Of a stretch of DNA of 40,531 nt, positions 8,394 to 18,200 are shown piece after piece. The translations under genes were made by a program, and so were the position numbers. Below the pieces are notes generated by a model. It saw only the letters and a program-made list of their open reading frames with translations. It had not been told where the DNA came from and ran no database searches. Position 1 is the stretch's first letter. Each line of letters opens with the position of its first letter. The stretch is from assembly GCA_035354435.1 (NCBI GenBank), contig DAOQAY010000002.1, positions 1 through 40,531 of the forward strand, in the 5' to 3' direction. Source of the stretch: JAKLDO01 sp035354435 (lineage in GTDB: Bacteria > UBP6 > UBA1177).

Positions 8394-11278
8394 TCGAAAG
8401 CGCCGGCTCTCTTGAGCATATCGACAATATTATAATTTCCAGTGAATTTTGCCCTTACAAGCGCAGTTCTGCCTTTATCATCCTTTGCATTGACATCCAC
8501 TTTTTTACCTATCAGAACTTTAACGGCATCGGCAAAACCTCGACCTGCAACGATCATCAAGGGTGTACTTTTCTGTTTATCGGTCACTGTAATGTTTGCT
8601 CCTTTGTTTATAAGATTGACTATAACATGCTCCTCTCTTTTTGCAGCGGCATAAAGAAGCACTGTCTCACCGTCTTTGTTTCTCGCTTCAAGATCTGCTT
8701 CAGCCGCAATGAGCATTTCTATCATTTTAAGATCCCCGTTCCTGACTGCATAATACAGAGGAAAAAGACCGTCCGTAAAACGACGGTTGACCGATATCTT
8801 CCTTTCAATAAGGTTTTCAATGATCTCGTGGTAGCTGTTAAGAGTCCCGAAAGCCATCAGTTCATCCTGTTCAGACCTCTTTTCAATAACAGCACCCCTT
8901 ACAAGAAGATAATTCACAACTTCTCTTCTGTTCTCTCTTTTTCCATAGATCAGAGCTGTATCTCCGTTCTTATCAGCAGCATTTATATCAGCATTCTTTT
9001 CTGCGAGCATCTTTACAAATCTGAGGTTTCCCTTTGCAGAGACAACAATAAGCGGAGTTTCCCCTTTTTCATTGGATTTATTGATATCCGCCCCTTTTTC
9101 AAGAAGCATCATCGCAATATCTTCATAATTTTTATGAAGCGAAATCAAAAGAGGAGTATTGCCGAAAGAATCAGCTGTGTTCACAAAAGCGCCATTTTCA
9201 AGAAAAAGTTGAACAAGTCCCTGATTACCACGAGCCGCTGCAATAAGAATAGGTGAGTTGCCTTCAATATCTTTAAGGTCAATCTGAGCACCATTCTTAA
9301 CAAGCATATGCACCATTTTGGTCTTGTCTGCAAGTACTGCAGAAATTAAAGCAGTCCTTTTCTGATCGTCCATCAGATTGACATTGGCACCTTTTGTAAT
9401 AAGTATGTTCGCTACTTCCTTACGGTCATTTTCAACACACCACATAAGAACAGTGTGTCCCTTTTTGTCTTTCGTATTCAGATTTGCTCCGGCCTCAGCA
9501 AGCACTTCAACCATTTCTTTGTTATTTGTAAATGCGGCGATCCATATTGCGCTAAGTCCGTCTTCGAACTTAATGTTCACATTGACATTCAACTGTACGA
9601 GCAGATTAACAAGCTGGCTGTCGCCTATTACAAGTCCTTTCTGGAGAAGGAGAACACCTTCACTATTTTTTATATTTGCACCGAAACTTTTAAGAAGTTT
9701 TGCTATTTCATATCGTCTTGTTTCAACACAGTACATCATCAGACTTCTGCCTGTTTTATCACTTATTTCAGCCTTTGCTCCGCCTTTTAAAAGAGCCTCA
9801 GCCATATCAGATCTCTTTTTTACAGCGGCATACCACAGAAGCGTCAATCCGTCTTCATATACTTTATTCAAGTCCGGTTTAAGCATTAAAAGAGCTTTCA
9901 GCCTGTCGACATCTTCATTTACAACCGCCTGCTTAACCAATTTTTCCGTATCGGCACCAGCAGATGCCACACCGAGTTTGTTCAGCCTTTCAATGATCTG
10001 CGACTGACCATTCTCCATTGCATATGAAAACAGGGTATGACCTCTTGAATCCTTAATATTAACATTAACTCCACCTTTCACGAAAGCATCAAAAACATCC
10101 CATGATCCCTTTTTCGCAGCATACCAGAGTATTGTCTGTCCATTGTCATAAGTAAGATTAAGATCTGTATGCTGTTTTGTTAAAGTGGAAGCGATCCATG
10201 CATCATTCCTTTCAACCGCAACGAGCATGAGAGTCCCGACTTCAACTGATGAGAATCTTGCACCTCTTCCGGTAAGATATCCGGACATTTCACGGTTTCC
10301 GCTCAAAGTTGCAATAAGAAGCGGACTCAATCCTGCCGAATCGTGATAATTGATACTTGCACCGCTGTCAATAAGCTCTTTGACAAGCTTCATCTTTCCT
10401 TCTTTTGCAGCCTGAATAAGCTCGTTGTTGGTCTCTTCCATGCTCCTAATTACAGGAACAAGCGCAACAGTCTTTCTGGTTTCTTCATTCTGCTTTATCT
10501 CTATAGTTTCGTCTTTTGTTGTAAAACCGGCAAGTTCATACCTTGCCGAATGCATTCCAGGGTTCAGATTTTTGATTTTGCAAGGAATCGTGCATGATGA
10601 TAAACCTGGAGAAGAAATATCGACAGTTACCTTAACGCCCTTATGACTTGAGACAAAATCGGCAGTTCCGGGGAGTACAGCCTGCGGTATCGGAATAACA
10701 ACAGGCTCAGCAGGAACAACATACTCAGTCTTTTCCTTTTCTTTGAAATTTTCAGCCTTGTATTTTTCCAAGTCCTTATTCTGCTCCACCATGACAGCCG
10801 GAGTATCTATTTTTTTACCGTGGATCATAGAAACAACAGACTCCAGAGCTTTTTTCATTCCCGCCGCAGTTCCATTAAAATCAATGGCTCCGGCCTCTGT
10901 TTTTCTTTTTCCTTCGACAAAAATGTAATTGATGGTCAGTGTATAAATACCGGCAAAGTATTCAACCGTCGGAGCAACAATAATGTCAGCCTGAAATGCC
11001 TTCGCAATATCAATCTGACAATCCATCTGAACACATCCGGACCACTCCTTCGATCTTTTTTTGGCATCAGCTATCTGAGCATCAGGAATAACTGTATACT
11101 TGCCGACACTGTTTAAAAGCTGAATGACATATTCTTTGGAACCTTTAATCAATTCGGGGTTGATTTTTCCTGTCTTATCCGAAATATCCATAACAACCAG
11201 CGTTTCAGCAGAGATTGAGGTATATACAATAAGAAATACTACAGCAGTAATGGTTTTTACAATGGTTCGGATATTCAT
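8390..11278 (-). CDS. Large exported ankyrin-repeat protein with N-terminal alpha/beta domain and PEGA domain
   Basis: 962-aa protein if started at ATG 11278. I prefer this over an in-frame ATG at 11299 because GGAGG lies 5 bp upstream of it and the signal peptide then begins directly (MNIRTIVKTITAVVFLIVYTS, cleavage near ISAET). Mature residues about 25-165 form an alpha/beta domain (LVVMDISD, YTVIPDAQI, ADIIVAPTVEYFAGIYTLTINYIF) of the type used in outer-membrane or periplasmic TolB-N/FlgO-like proteins. A PEGA-like beta domain follows (VTVDISSPG, IKNLNPGMHSARYELAGF). The remaining 690 residues are about 21 ankyrin repeats. A periplasmic or surface protein-binding scaffold is likely, but the partner is unknown. 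In the repeat region units come in groups of three. Downstream it is coupled to the DEAD-box helicase. Confidence 0.88.
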   Translation of the reverse strand: MNIRTIVKTITAVVFLIVYTSISAETLVVMDISDKTGKINPELIKGSKEYVIQLLNSVGKYTVIPDAQIADAKKRSKEWSGCVQMDCQIDIAKAFQADIIVAPTVEYFAGIYTLTINYIFVEGKRKTEAGAIDFNGTAAGMKKALESVVSMIHGKKIDTPAVMVEQNKDLEKYKAENFKEKEKTEYVVPAEPVVIPIPQAVLPGTADFVSSHKGVKVTVDISSPGLSSCTIPCKIKNLNPGMHSARYELAGFTTKDETIEIKQNEETRKTVALVPVIRSMEETNNELIQAAKEGKMKLVKELIDSGASINYHDSAGLSPLLIATLSGNREMSGYLTGRGARFSSVEVGTLMLVAVERNDAWIASTLTKQHTDLNLTYDNGQTILWYAAKKGSWDVFDAFVKGGVNVNIKDSRGHTLFSYAMENGQSQIIERLNKLGVASAGADTEKLVKQAVVNEDVDRLKALLMLKPDLNKVYEDGLTLLWYAAVKKRSDMAEALLKGGAKAEISDKTGRSLMMYCVETRRYEIAKLLKSFGANIKNSEGVLLLQKGLVIGDSQLVNLLVQLNVNVNIKFEDGLSAIWIAAFTNNKEMVEVLAEAGANLNTKDKKGHTVLMWCVENDRKEVANILITKGANVNLMDDQKRTALISAVLADKTKMVHMLVKNGAQIDLKDIEGNSPILIAAARGNQGLVQLFLENGAFVNTADSFGNTPLLISLHKNYEDIAMMLLEKGADINKSNEKGETPLIVVSAKGNLRFVKMLAEKNADINAADKNGDTALIYGKRENRREVVNYLLVRGAVIEKRSEQDELMAFGTLNSYHEIIENLIERKISVNRRFTDGLFPLYYAVRNGDLKMIEMLIAAEADLEARNKDGETVLLYAAAKREEHVIVNLINKGANITVTDKQKSTPLMIVAGRGFADAVKVLIGKKVDVNAKDDKGRTALVRAKFTGNYNIVDMLKRAGAFE

Positions 11279-11396
11279 GTTTTCCTCCAGTTTTTTCAAT
11301 AATCCTCAGTAATATACTTCAAACTGTTTTTGATACAACATTTTCAAGGGTTAATTTGCATCTTTAAAAAAAAGATAATTATCGTGATTGAACAAG

Positions 11397-11425
11397 TTGA
11401 AATAGAAAAAAAACTAAAGTATAAT
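11397..11425 (+). promoter_or_regulatory. Sigma70-like promoter of gmk-rel
   Basis: TTGAAA (11397-11402) and a perfect TATAAT (11420-11425) are spaced by 17 bp, about 40 bp before the gmk start. A 10-bp palindrome GATAATTATC lies just upstream at 11374-11383. The same intergenic region must also carry the divergent promoter of the ankyrin gene. Confidence 0.75.
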
Positions 11426-11466
11426 CCAAATCCGTTATATTTCTTATTTGTTTTTTGGAGATTGCA

Positions 11467-12093
11467 TTGAAAATTGATGAACATCTGATGAATGGCAGGA
11501 TTTTTGTTCTATCAGCTCCTTCAGGTGCCGGCAAAACAACACTGGTTAACAACATTAAAAAGAAATTCCCTTTCCTTGTGGAATCGGTTTCAATGACAAC
11601 AAGAAAACCCCGCAGCGGCGAAATTGAAGGAAAGGATTATTTTTTTGTTTCTTCTGATGATTTTCTTCAAAAAAAAGAAGCCGGTCTTTTTGCTGAATGG
11701 GCTGAAGTTCACGGAAACTTTTACGGAACACCTCTTTCTTTTCTAAAAGACACAATTTCAATGGGAAAACATGTCATCTGCGATATAGATTATCAGGGTG
11801 CCATAAATATCTGGAAAGCGTTCAGAAAAGAAGCTGTGCTGATATTCATACTTCCGCCTTCGATGGATGAGCTGGAAAAAAGATTAAGAGGACGAGCTAC
11901 GGACAACGAGGAAATTGTTCAGAAAAGACTGGAGAATGCTAGAAAGGAGATCGGATATTTCACATATTACAACTACATTATCGTTAATGATGATGTAGTA
12001 AAGGCGACAGATATTCTTTCAAGTATTATAATAAGCAATACTGAAGCATCTGTATTGAAGAACATTGAAACAATCTCAAAATTTATAGAATAA
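11467..12093 (+). CDS. gmk: Guanylate kinase
   Basis: Phosphorylates GMP (and dGMP) to GDP with ATP, supplying GTP and the substrate pool for (p)ppGpp. The P-loop SAPSGAGKTTL is followed by the GMP-binding segment SVSMTTRKPRSGEIEGKDYFF, then WAEVHGNFYGTP, CDIDYQGA (the usual Val is Tyr) and the lid-type RLRGRATDNEE. At about 208 aa it is full length. Start choice: an upstream in-frame TTG at 11455 overlaps the ribosome site itself. TTG 11467 has GGAG six bases upstream and is preferred, while ATG 11488 is a less likely alternative. The stop is one base before the rel ATG, and the rel gene shows no strong ribosome site of its own, so the two are probably translationally coupled. Confidence 0.95.
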   Translation: MKIDEHLMNGRIFVLSAPSGAGKTTLVNNIKKKFPFLVESVSMTTRKPRSGEIEGKDYFFVSSDDFLQKKEAGLFAEWAEVHGNFYGTPLSFLKDTISMGKHVICDIDYQGAINIWKAFRKEAVLIFILPPSMDELEKRLRGRATDNEEIVQKRLENARKEIGYFTYYNYIIVNDDVVKATDILSSIIISNTEASVLKNIETISKFIE

Positions 12094-12094
12094 A

Positions 12095-14380
12095 ATGGAA
12101 AAATCTAAACTGCGGCTTATTCTGAAAAGGGAACCTTATATCAATACCGACAGAGTAGTTAGACCGAATCATATCCTTGATGCTGTGAATGAACATTTTG
12201 ATACTTTATCAGGAATAAATGCCGAAGCTGCACTTGAAAAAATACAGAAAGCCATCGCGATAGCATCTGCCGCACATGAAGGTGTTCTGAGAAAAAACGG
12301 TGAACCATACATAATTCATCCTCTCACTGTCGCATACTACCTCGCAAAAATGGGAATGGATCCCGACTGTGTTATTGTGGGTCTTCTTCATGATACTGTC
12401 GAAGATACAACAACAACCGTCAAAGAAATTGAAGCGATTTTCGGAAAGACAGTTGCCAACCTTGTGGACGGTGTTACAAAACTGACCGAGATGAAGCTGG
12501 CACAGGAGGAAAAGCAGGCAAGTGCATTTAAAAAACTTATCACTTTCGCCCGTGATGACACCAGAATCATACTCATAAAACTGCTTGACCGGCTTCATAA
12601 TATGCAGACTCTTGATGCGATGCCGGAAGACAAACAGAAAAGGATTGCAAACGAAACCTTGAGATTCTATGCGCCTCTTGCACACAGACTCGGCGTTTAC
12701 TGGCTTAAGGAGGAACTTGAATCCCTTTCTTTTTATTTTGCAATGAATGATGAGTGGAAAGCGATCGACCAGTTTGTTGATTCAAAATATCCGAATATTT
12801 CAGAAACTCTTAACCATCTTATAGCAAAGGTCGGTGAAGCTATTGACTCTAAATCTCCGGAACTGTCTGAAAAAGTTCACGATATCTACGGGAGAGCCAA
12901 ATCTTATTATTCAATCTATAAAAAAACTCTCCGCAAAAACATGGAAATATCCAGTCTTCATGATATTCTGGGAGTACGAGTCATCCTTGATTCTTTAAAT
13001 CAAGATGATTGCTACCTCGCAATGGCCGCCATTCATTCCTTTTCTGAATTCACGATAGTTAATAAATTCTTCAAGGATTACATTTCCAGACCGAAGGAAA
13101 ACGGATACATGTCCATCCATACTGTAGTCAGATATCGTGAATATTTCATTGAAGTTCAGATACGGTCAAAGGACATGGATCGTGTCGCCAGGGAAGGCAA
13201 CGCTTCACACTGGGCTTATAAGAATGATGTCAGTCACAAAGACAAGGTAGCCAAGTGGCTTGAAGGCGTTCTCGGGGACCTTACAGATTCTGACAATCCT
13301 GTTGATTTCTTAAAAGGAATTGAAAACGCTCTGCCGCTGGAAAGCATCGCAGTATTTTCACCGAAAGGAGATATATACCCTCTGCCAGAAGGATCGACAC
13401 TTCTTGATTTTGCATATGCAATACACGGAAATGTCGGTGATCAGTGTATTGGCGGCACGGTAAATGGAAAAAGAGAGACTATCTTTTATAAACTTAAAAG
13501 CAAAGATGAAGTCAGGGTCGACACATCAAAGAATCAGACTCCCAGAAAAGACTGGCTTAATTTTGTAAAAACAGCCAAAGCGAAACAATATATAAGAAGA
13601 TTTCTGGCAAAAAAGGAAAAAGAGATCGCTGAACAGAAAGGACGGGAAATACTTAAACCTCTTTTTATTTCACAAGGTAAAGGGAGCGACTTTGACGAAA
13701 TTAAGGAAAATCCGGCATTCGCAAAGCTCATTGATAAATATTCTATTCCGAAGAAAAACAGACTCCCTGTCTTTTTTTCAAAGGTGGCCCTTGGCGAGAT
13801 AAAGTTAAGAAAGGTAATTTCCGTCTTTTTCACACCTGAAGAAATAAGAAAACTCATTGAAGCATTTCCAAACAGAGTGGCTCCTCTTTTTCATGTGAAA
13901 AAAGAAAAAACAGAAACTACTAAAGGATTGAAATCACTTTTCATAAAAAGTGTCGGAGAAATCAAAGATTATACTGTTGCCGGGTGCTGTCAGCCTGATG
14001 AAGGTGATTCTGTAGCGGCATATATTTCACCTACAAGAGGCTATATTATACACAAAATTAACTGTCCTTCTCTTTTGCGATTCTCAAATGAAAGAATCGA
14101 AAAAGAGGTCTACTGGTTCGAATCTTCGCAATATCATATAGAGTTCATAATCAGGCTTAAAAATATTAAAGGAGCACTACTTGAGATCGTTGAAGAGCTT
14201 ACGCTTATGGACTTTAACATAACAAGCCTTCATTTGAACTCTGAAGATGCTCAGGAAAGAACAGGAACAGTATATGTCACAGTAAAGGGTTCCAATCTCC
14301 ATTATATTGATCAGCTCAATAAAAGATTGAAAAGCAGAAAATCCATAATGGATCTTACAATACATAACATTGATCTATAA
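12095..14380 (+). CDS. Bifunctional (p)ppGpp synthetase/hydrolase (Rel/SpoT)
   Basis: Long RSH stringent-response enzyme, 761 aa, all domains present. Hydrolase HD domain: H61, H99-D100 and E103-D104 in LLHDTVEDT, and D165/N169 in LLDRLHNM, so hydrolysis should be intact. Synthetase domain about 258-375: GRAKSYYSIYKK, D288 in HDILGVRVI, NGYMSIHT (usual NGYQSxHT) and E351 in EVQIR, so synthesis is also probable. TGS domain 414-475 (FSPKGDIYPLPEGSTLLDFAYAIH), a helical linker, the conserved-cysteine domain at 627-655 (AGCCQPDEGDS, INCPS) and a C-terminal ACT domain from about 680. The motif KKTLRKN fits neither the RelA-type ExDD nor a clean RxKD. The gene order gmk-spoT resembles enterobacteria, except that rpoZ is not between them. 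Confidence 0.95.
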   Translation: MEKSKLRLILKREPYINTDRVVRPNHILDAVNEHFDTLSGINAEAALEKIQKAIAIASAAHEGVLRKNGEPYIIHPLTVAYYLAKMGMDPDCVIVGLLHDTVEDTTTTVKEIEAIFGKTVANLVDGVTKLTEMKLAQEEKQASAFKKLITFARDDTRIILIKLLDRLHNMQTLDAMPEDKQKRIANETLRFYAPLAHRLGVYWLKEELESLSFYFAMNDEWKAIDQFVDSKYPNISETLNHLIAKVGEAIDSKSPELSEKVHDIYGRAKSYYSIYKKTLRKNMEISSLHDILGVRVILDSLNQDDCYLAMAAIHSFSEFTIVNKFFKDYISRPKENGYMSIHTVVRYREYFIEVQIRSKDMDRVAREGNASHWAYKNDVSHKDKVAKWLEGVLGDLTDSDNPVDFLKGIENALPLESIAVFSPKGDIYPLPEGSTLLDFAYAIHGNVGDQCIGGTVNGKRETIFYKLKSKDEVRVDTSKNQTPRKDWLNFVKTAKAKQYIRRFLAKKEKEIAEQKGREILKPLFISQGKGSDFDEIKENPAFAKLIDKYSIPKKNRLPVFFSKVALGEIKLRKVISVFFTPEEIRKLIEAFPNRVAPLFHVKKEKTETTKGLKSLFIKSVGEIKDYTVAGCCQPDEGDSVAAYISPTRGYIIHKINCPSLLRFSNERIEKEVYWFESSQYHIEFIIRLKNIKGALLEIVEELTLMDFNITSLHLNSEDAQERTGTVYVTVKGSNLHYIDQLNKRLKSRKSIMDLTIHNIDL

Positions 14381-14395
14381 ACATTAGGAGGAAAG

Positions 14396-15265
14396 ATGAA
14401 AGGCGTTTATACTGCGATAATAACACCTTTTACCGATTCGGGAACAATTGATTTCAATTCATTGGAAACACTTCTTGATATTCAGGTTAAAGCTGGTGTT
14501 TCAGGAATTGTTGCAGCAGGTACCACTGGTGAAGCGGCTACACTTGCACTTGATGAAAAGGTCGAGCTTTTCAAATTCATAAGATCTAACTGTCCGGAAA
14601 TGGAGATCATTGCCGGAACCGGAACGAACAACACAGCTGATTCGGTAATGCAGACCGAAAAAGCTCTGAATGCAGGAATATCAAAAGTCCTCATTGTAAC
14701 ACCTTATTACAACAAGCCCACACCGAAAGGGCTTTTCAGGCATTATTCCGAGATCGCAAAAACAGGAGCTGAGATAATTGTTTATAATGTTCCGGGGCGA
14801 ACCGGACTGAATATCTCCCCTGAAGCTTTGACCAGACTTGCTGAAATTGAAAATGTTGTAGCTGTCAAAGAGGCAAGCGGAGATCTTGGAAGATTTGCCG
14901 ATTATCTTGAAGCTGTCGGAACTGACCGTTTTGAATTTCTTTCAGGAGATGATTTTACGGTAGTTCCCTTTATATCAATGGGCGGGAAAGGTGTTATAAG
15001 CGTTTTTACAAATGTTCTGCCTGAATTAGGTGTTGCAATGGTCAATTCCGCTTTAAAAGGAGATTTCCAGAAAGCTTCCGATATTCAGCTGTCACTCAAC
15101 AAACTCAATCATGCAATGTTCATAGAAACGAGTCCGCTTCCTGCAAAAACCTCTCTGTGGATGATGGGACTGTGCTCAAATAATTTCAGAGCACCTCTTG
15201 ATACGATGGAAGATAAAAATATCGCAAAACTTGAAGAAGTTTTAAAAGAATATCACCTTATCTGA
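14396..15265 (+). CDS. dapA: 4-hydroxy-tetrahydrodipicolinate synthase
   Basis: Condenses pyruvate with aspartate semialdehyde at the branch to lysine and meso-diaminopimelate for peptidoglycan. At 289 aa it has the normal TIM-barrel length. The pyruvate Schiff-base lysine is K158 in VAVKEASGDL, with Tyr130 and Arg135 (VYNVPGRTG) and the GTTGEAATL loop at 42-50 matching the catalytic set of the E. coli enzyme. YYNKPTPKGLFRHY is the usual dimer-interface Tyr region. ATG 14396 follows AGGAGG with ideal spacing, 15 bp after rel, so it is probably cotranscribed with gmk-rel while having its own strong ribosome site. Other N-acetylneuraminate-lyase family members are possible, but the motifs best fit DapA. 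Confidence 0.93.
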   Translation: MKGVYTAIITPFTDSGTIDFNSLETLLDIQVKAGVSGIVAAGTTGEAATLALDEKVELFKFIRSNCPEMEIIAGTGTNNTADSVMQTEKALNAGISKVLIVTPYYNKPTPKGLFRHYSEIAKTGAEIIVYNVPGRTGLNISPEALTRLAEIENVVAVKEASGDLGRFADYLEAVGTDRFEFLSGDDFTVVPFISMGGKGVISVFTNVLPELGVAMVNSALKGDFQKASDIQLSLNKLNHAMFIETSPLPAKTSLWMMGLCSNNFRAPLDTMEDKNIAKLEEVLKEYHLI

Positions 15266-15274
15266 TCGTTTGAA

Positions 15275-18200
15275 CTAATCACAACTCGCCGTGAAAGTGT
15301 AGTCATCAGGACAACCGGATTCTTCATCATCCTTAATTATAGTTCCATATTTGTTATAAAGCTCATAATCATAATCATCACTTGACCAGCAACCAAACTC
15401 AAGACGGATAGAGTGGCTGTGAGTCACCGTGAAGTTTTCATCAATGTACCATCCGTAATCATCAAGAAGTGTAGCTCCGGTTGTCTGGTCTTTAATGACG
15501 AGAGTTACTGAGAATTCCGTGTCAAAATCTCCATCTACATATATACTGTGCTGACAAGTTCCGAGTGTGCAGTTATTCTTGCATCCGTCGGTATCGTCAG
15601 CATCACCGTCATCACATGCTTCAGGACCGTTTTTAATACTGTCTCCGCATCTTGGTCCAGGACCTGTGCATGTTGAGTTGCAATAATTGTAAACACCATT
15701 GTTAGTGCCGTCATCACAAGATTCAGTTCCTTCTACATATCCATCTCCGCACTGTTGAGAAAGCGTAAAAACCCTTGCACCCATATAAAGATCTGTGTCT
15801 CCGCTGGTGCTTCTGACCCATGCTTTAACAGTGTAAGGCTGCGGATAAGCTGAGAAATTTCCTGAAATAGACGGAGTGAGAACTGTAAATCTATGATTGC
15901 TTCCGCCTCCGCAGAGATTTTGTATCGGAGTTTCTGAGCTTCCATCAGTAACTTTATCCATCTGATATCTGAGAACGCTGTTCTTATCATAAAATTCTAA
16001 ATGTATTGTAGCATGAGTCAGAGGAGTATCAGGGTCGCATCCCCAACCATAGATCTGAACTCTATCACCCTGATCAAAAGAACCTCTCGGGTCAGCAGTG
16101 CAGTTATCATAACATCCGTCATTTATTCCGTTCTTCCCGTCATCACATGCTTCAAACCTTGCCTGCCTGATATTGTCTCCGCAGTACCCTTCTCTAGCGC
16201 AGGTGCCGCTGCAACCTATTACAACTTCATATCCCGGATAATCAGGATCAAGAGAGGTGACTATAACATCACCGGTATCACAATCTTCAGAACCGTTCAC
16301 TTCTCCATCACCGCAGAAAAAATCATTTTTACAGTCTATTTTACATTTTCCGTCCGTTCCGTTGGCAGTTCCGTTATCACACTCTTCACCGGCATCAAGA
16401 TTTCCATCTCCGCAGAAGTTGGGAATACCGGCACCATAGACACATCCCGCCACACAAACTGTGCAGGACTGAGAACCGTAAGTGCAGGTCTCGACAACAC
16501 TATTTCCGTCGTCACACTGCTCACTTCCCTGAATTTTACTGTCTCCGCAATACTGAATCTCACCGCTCACGCTATGACAGGTTGAATCACATACTGTGCA
16601 GGAAGAAGTCTGTCCGTAAGTGCATTTTTCAGTTACAGCATTACCGTCGTCACAGTTTTCAAACCCTGTATCAACAGTGATGTTCCCGCAATATCTTACT
16701 AAACCTGCAACAGATTTACATGTCGAATCACAGATCGTGCAACCGTCACTGTCACCGTAATCACATTTTTCTGTTATTACATTATGATCATCGCACTCTT
16801 CAGACCCGTTCTGCGTTCCGTCTCCGCAATAGCTTACAGTGCCATCAGCCAGCTGACATTCCGAAGTACAGACCTTACAGCTGAAAACTCCGTAATCACA
16901 ATCAAGAATGCCGTTATCCGTTCCGTAATCGCAACTTTCACCGGCATCTGTTGAACCGTTTCCGCAATAGCTGATCTCTCCGGGAATCAGAGTACAGTTC
17001 GCCGCACAGACAGTACACCCTTCTGTTGAACCGTATGGACATTTTTCTGTAATATTATTGTGATCATCGCATTCTTCACTTCCCTGCATTATGCCATCAC
17101 CGCATGAAGTTATTTCACCAGGCTGTAAAGTACAGTCCGCCGCACATACCGTACAGGAATCATCGCCGTAATCACATGGTTCTGTAATATTATTGCCATC
17201 ATCACAGGCTTCTGACCCGTTAACTATTTCATCGCCGCAGTACTGAATGATCCCTGAAGTCAAAGTACAACCGCTTCCGCACACTTCACATGATGGGACA
17301 CCATAATCACATTTCTCTACGGTACTGTTTCCGTCATCACAAGCTTCTGAACCATTAATTTCTGCGTCTCCGCAGTAAAGTGGTGTTCCGTCGAACTCCT
17401 TGCAATTGATGTCACAGACCTTGCATGATGTCAAACCGTAATCACATTCAGTTACAACACCGTTATCTGTGCCGAAATCGCACTCCTCAACCCCCAAGCC
17501 GTTCACAAAACCGTCACCGCATCTCTGTCCAAGACCTATACAAGTTGAAAGACAGTATCCATATTTGCCATTATTAACACCATCATCACAAACTTCCGTT
17601 CCATTTAAAATACCGTCACCGCATTTTGGACCTGCACCAGTGCATGTTGTGTTACATTTATTGTATAAACCGTTATCAGCACCGTTATCACATAATTCAG
17701 GACCGTTTTTAACACCATCGCCGCATCTTATCGCCAGAGTGCAGTCAGCATTACATCCGCCATAAGCGCCTGTATTCAGTCCAGTTCCTTTATCACACTG
17801 CTCAATTCCTTCAACAATGTTATCTCCGCAAACAGGCCCTTCATCGGGAACTTCATCATTAATTTCATCAGGAGTAGCGTCCGTAGTTTCATCCGGCTGA
17901 GATTCATCAGGAATTATTATTTCATCCGGTCCTGCAGAATCAGGATCAGGCAAATCATCATTTTGCTGTGACTCGTCAGTAATCTGTATTTCATCATCGA
18001 CTTCAGATTCATCGTTTTTATCGCTGTCATCATTATTCTTATCCGGGATAGCAACTTCATCATTATTATTTGTGTCGGGTTCATAATTATCAGGAATGTT
18101 CATGCCGTCATCAAGAACATCGTCCGTATCATTTTGCTCAAACGATTCAACGCATTGCCCGTCAACACAGACCAGCCCGTTTATACAGTCAAGAGAATTC

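Noticed and set aside
8378..9256. 292-codon plus-strand ORF opposite the ankyrin gene, and other long antisense ORFs
   Set aside because: They mirror the repetitive ankyrin coding frame, have no ribosome sites or recognisable domains, and composition is low-complexity Phe/Ser/Ile-rich as expected for antisense shadows.
11374..11383. Palindrome GATAATTATC as a regulator operator upstream of gmk
   Set aside because: It is short, all but A/T, and in a very AT-rich region; chance occurrence is likely.
17100..17800. CRISPR-like array from regularly spaced similar DNA in the lipoprotein gene
   Set aside because: The periodicity is that of coding cysteine-rich repeats of variable length with diverged DNA, fully inside an intact reading frame.
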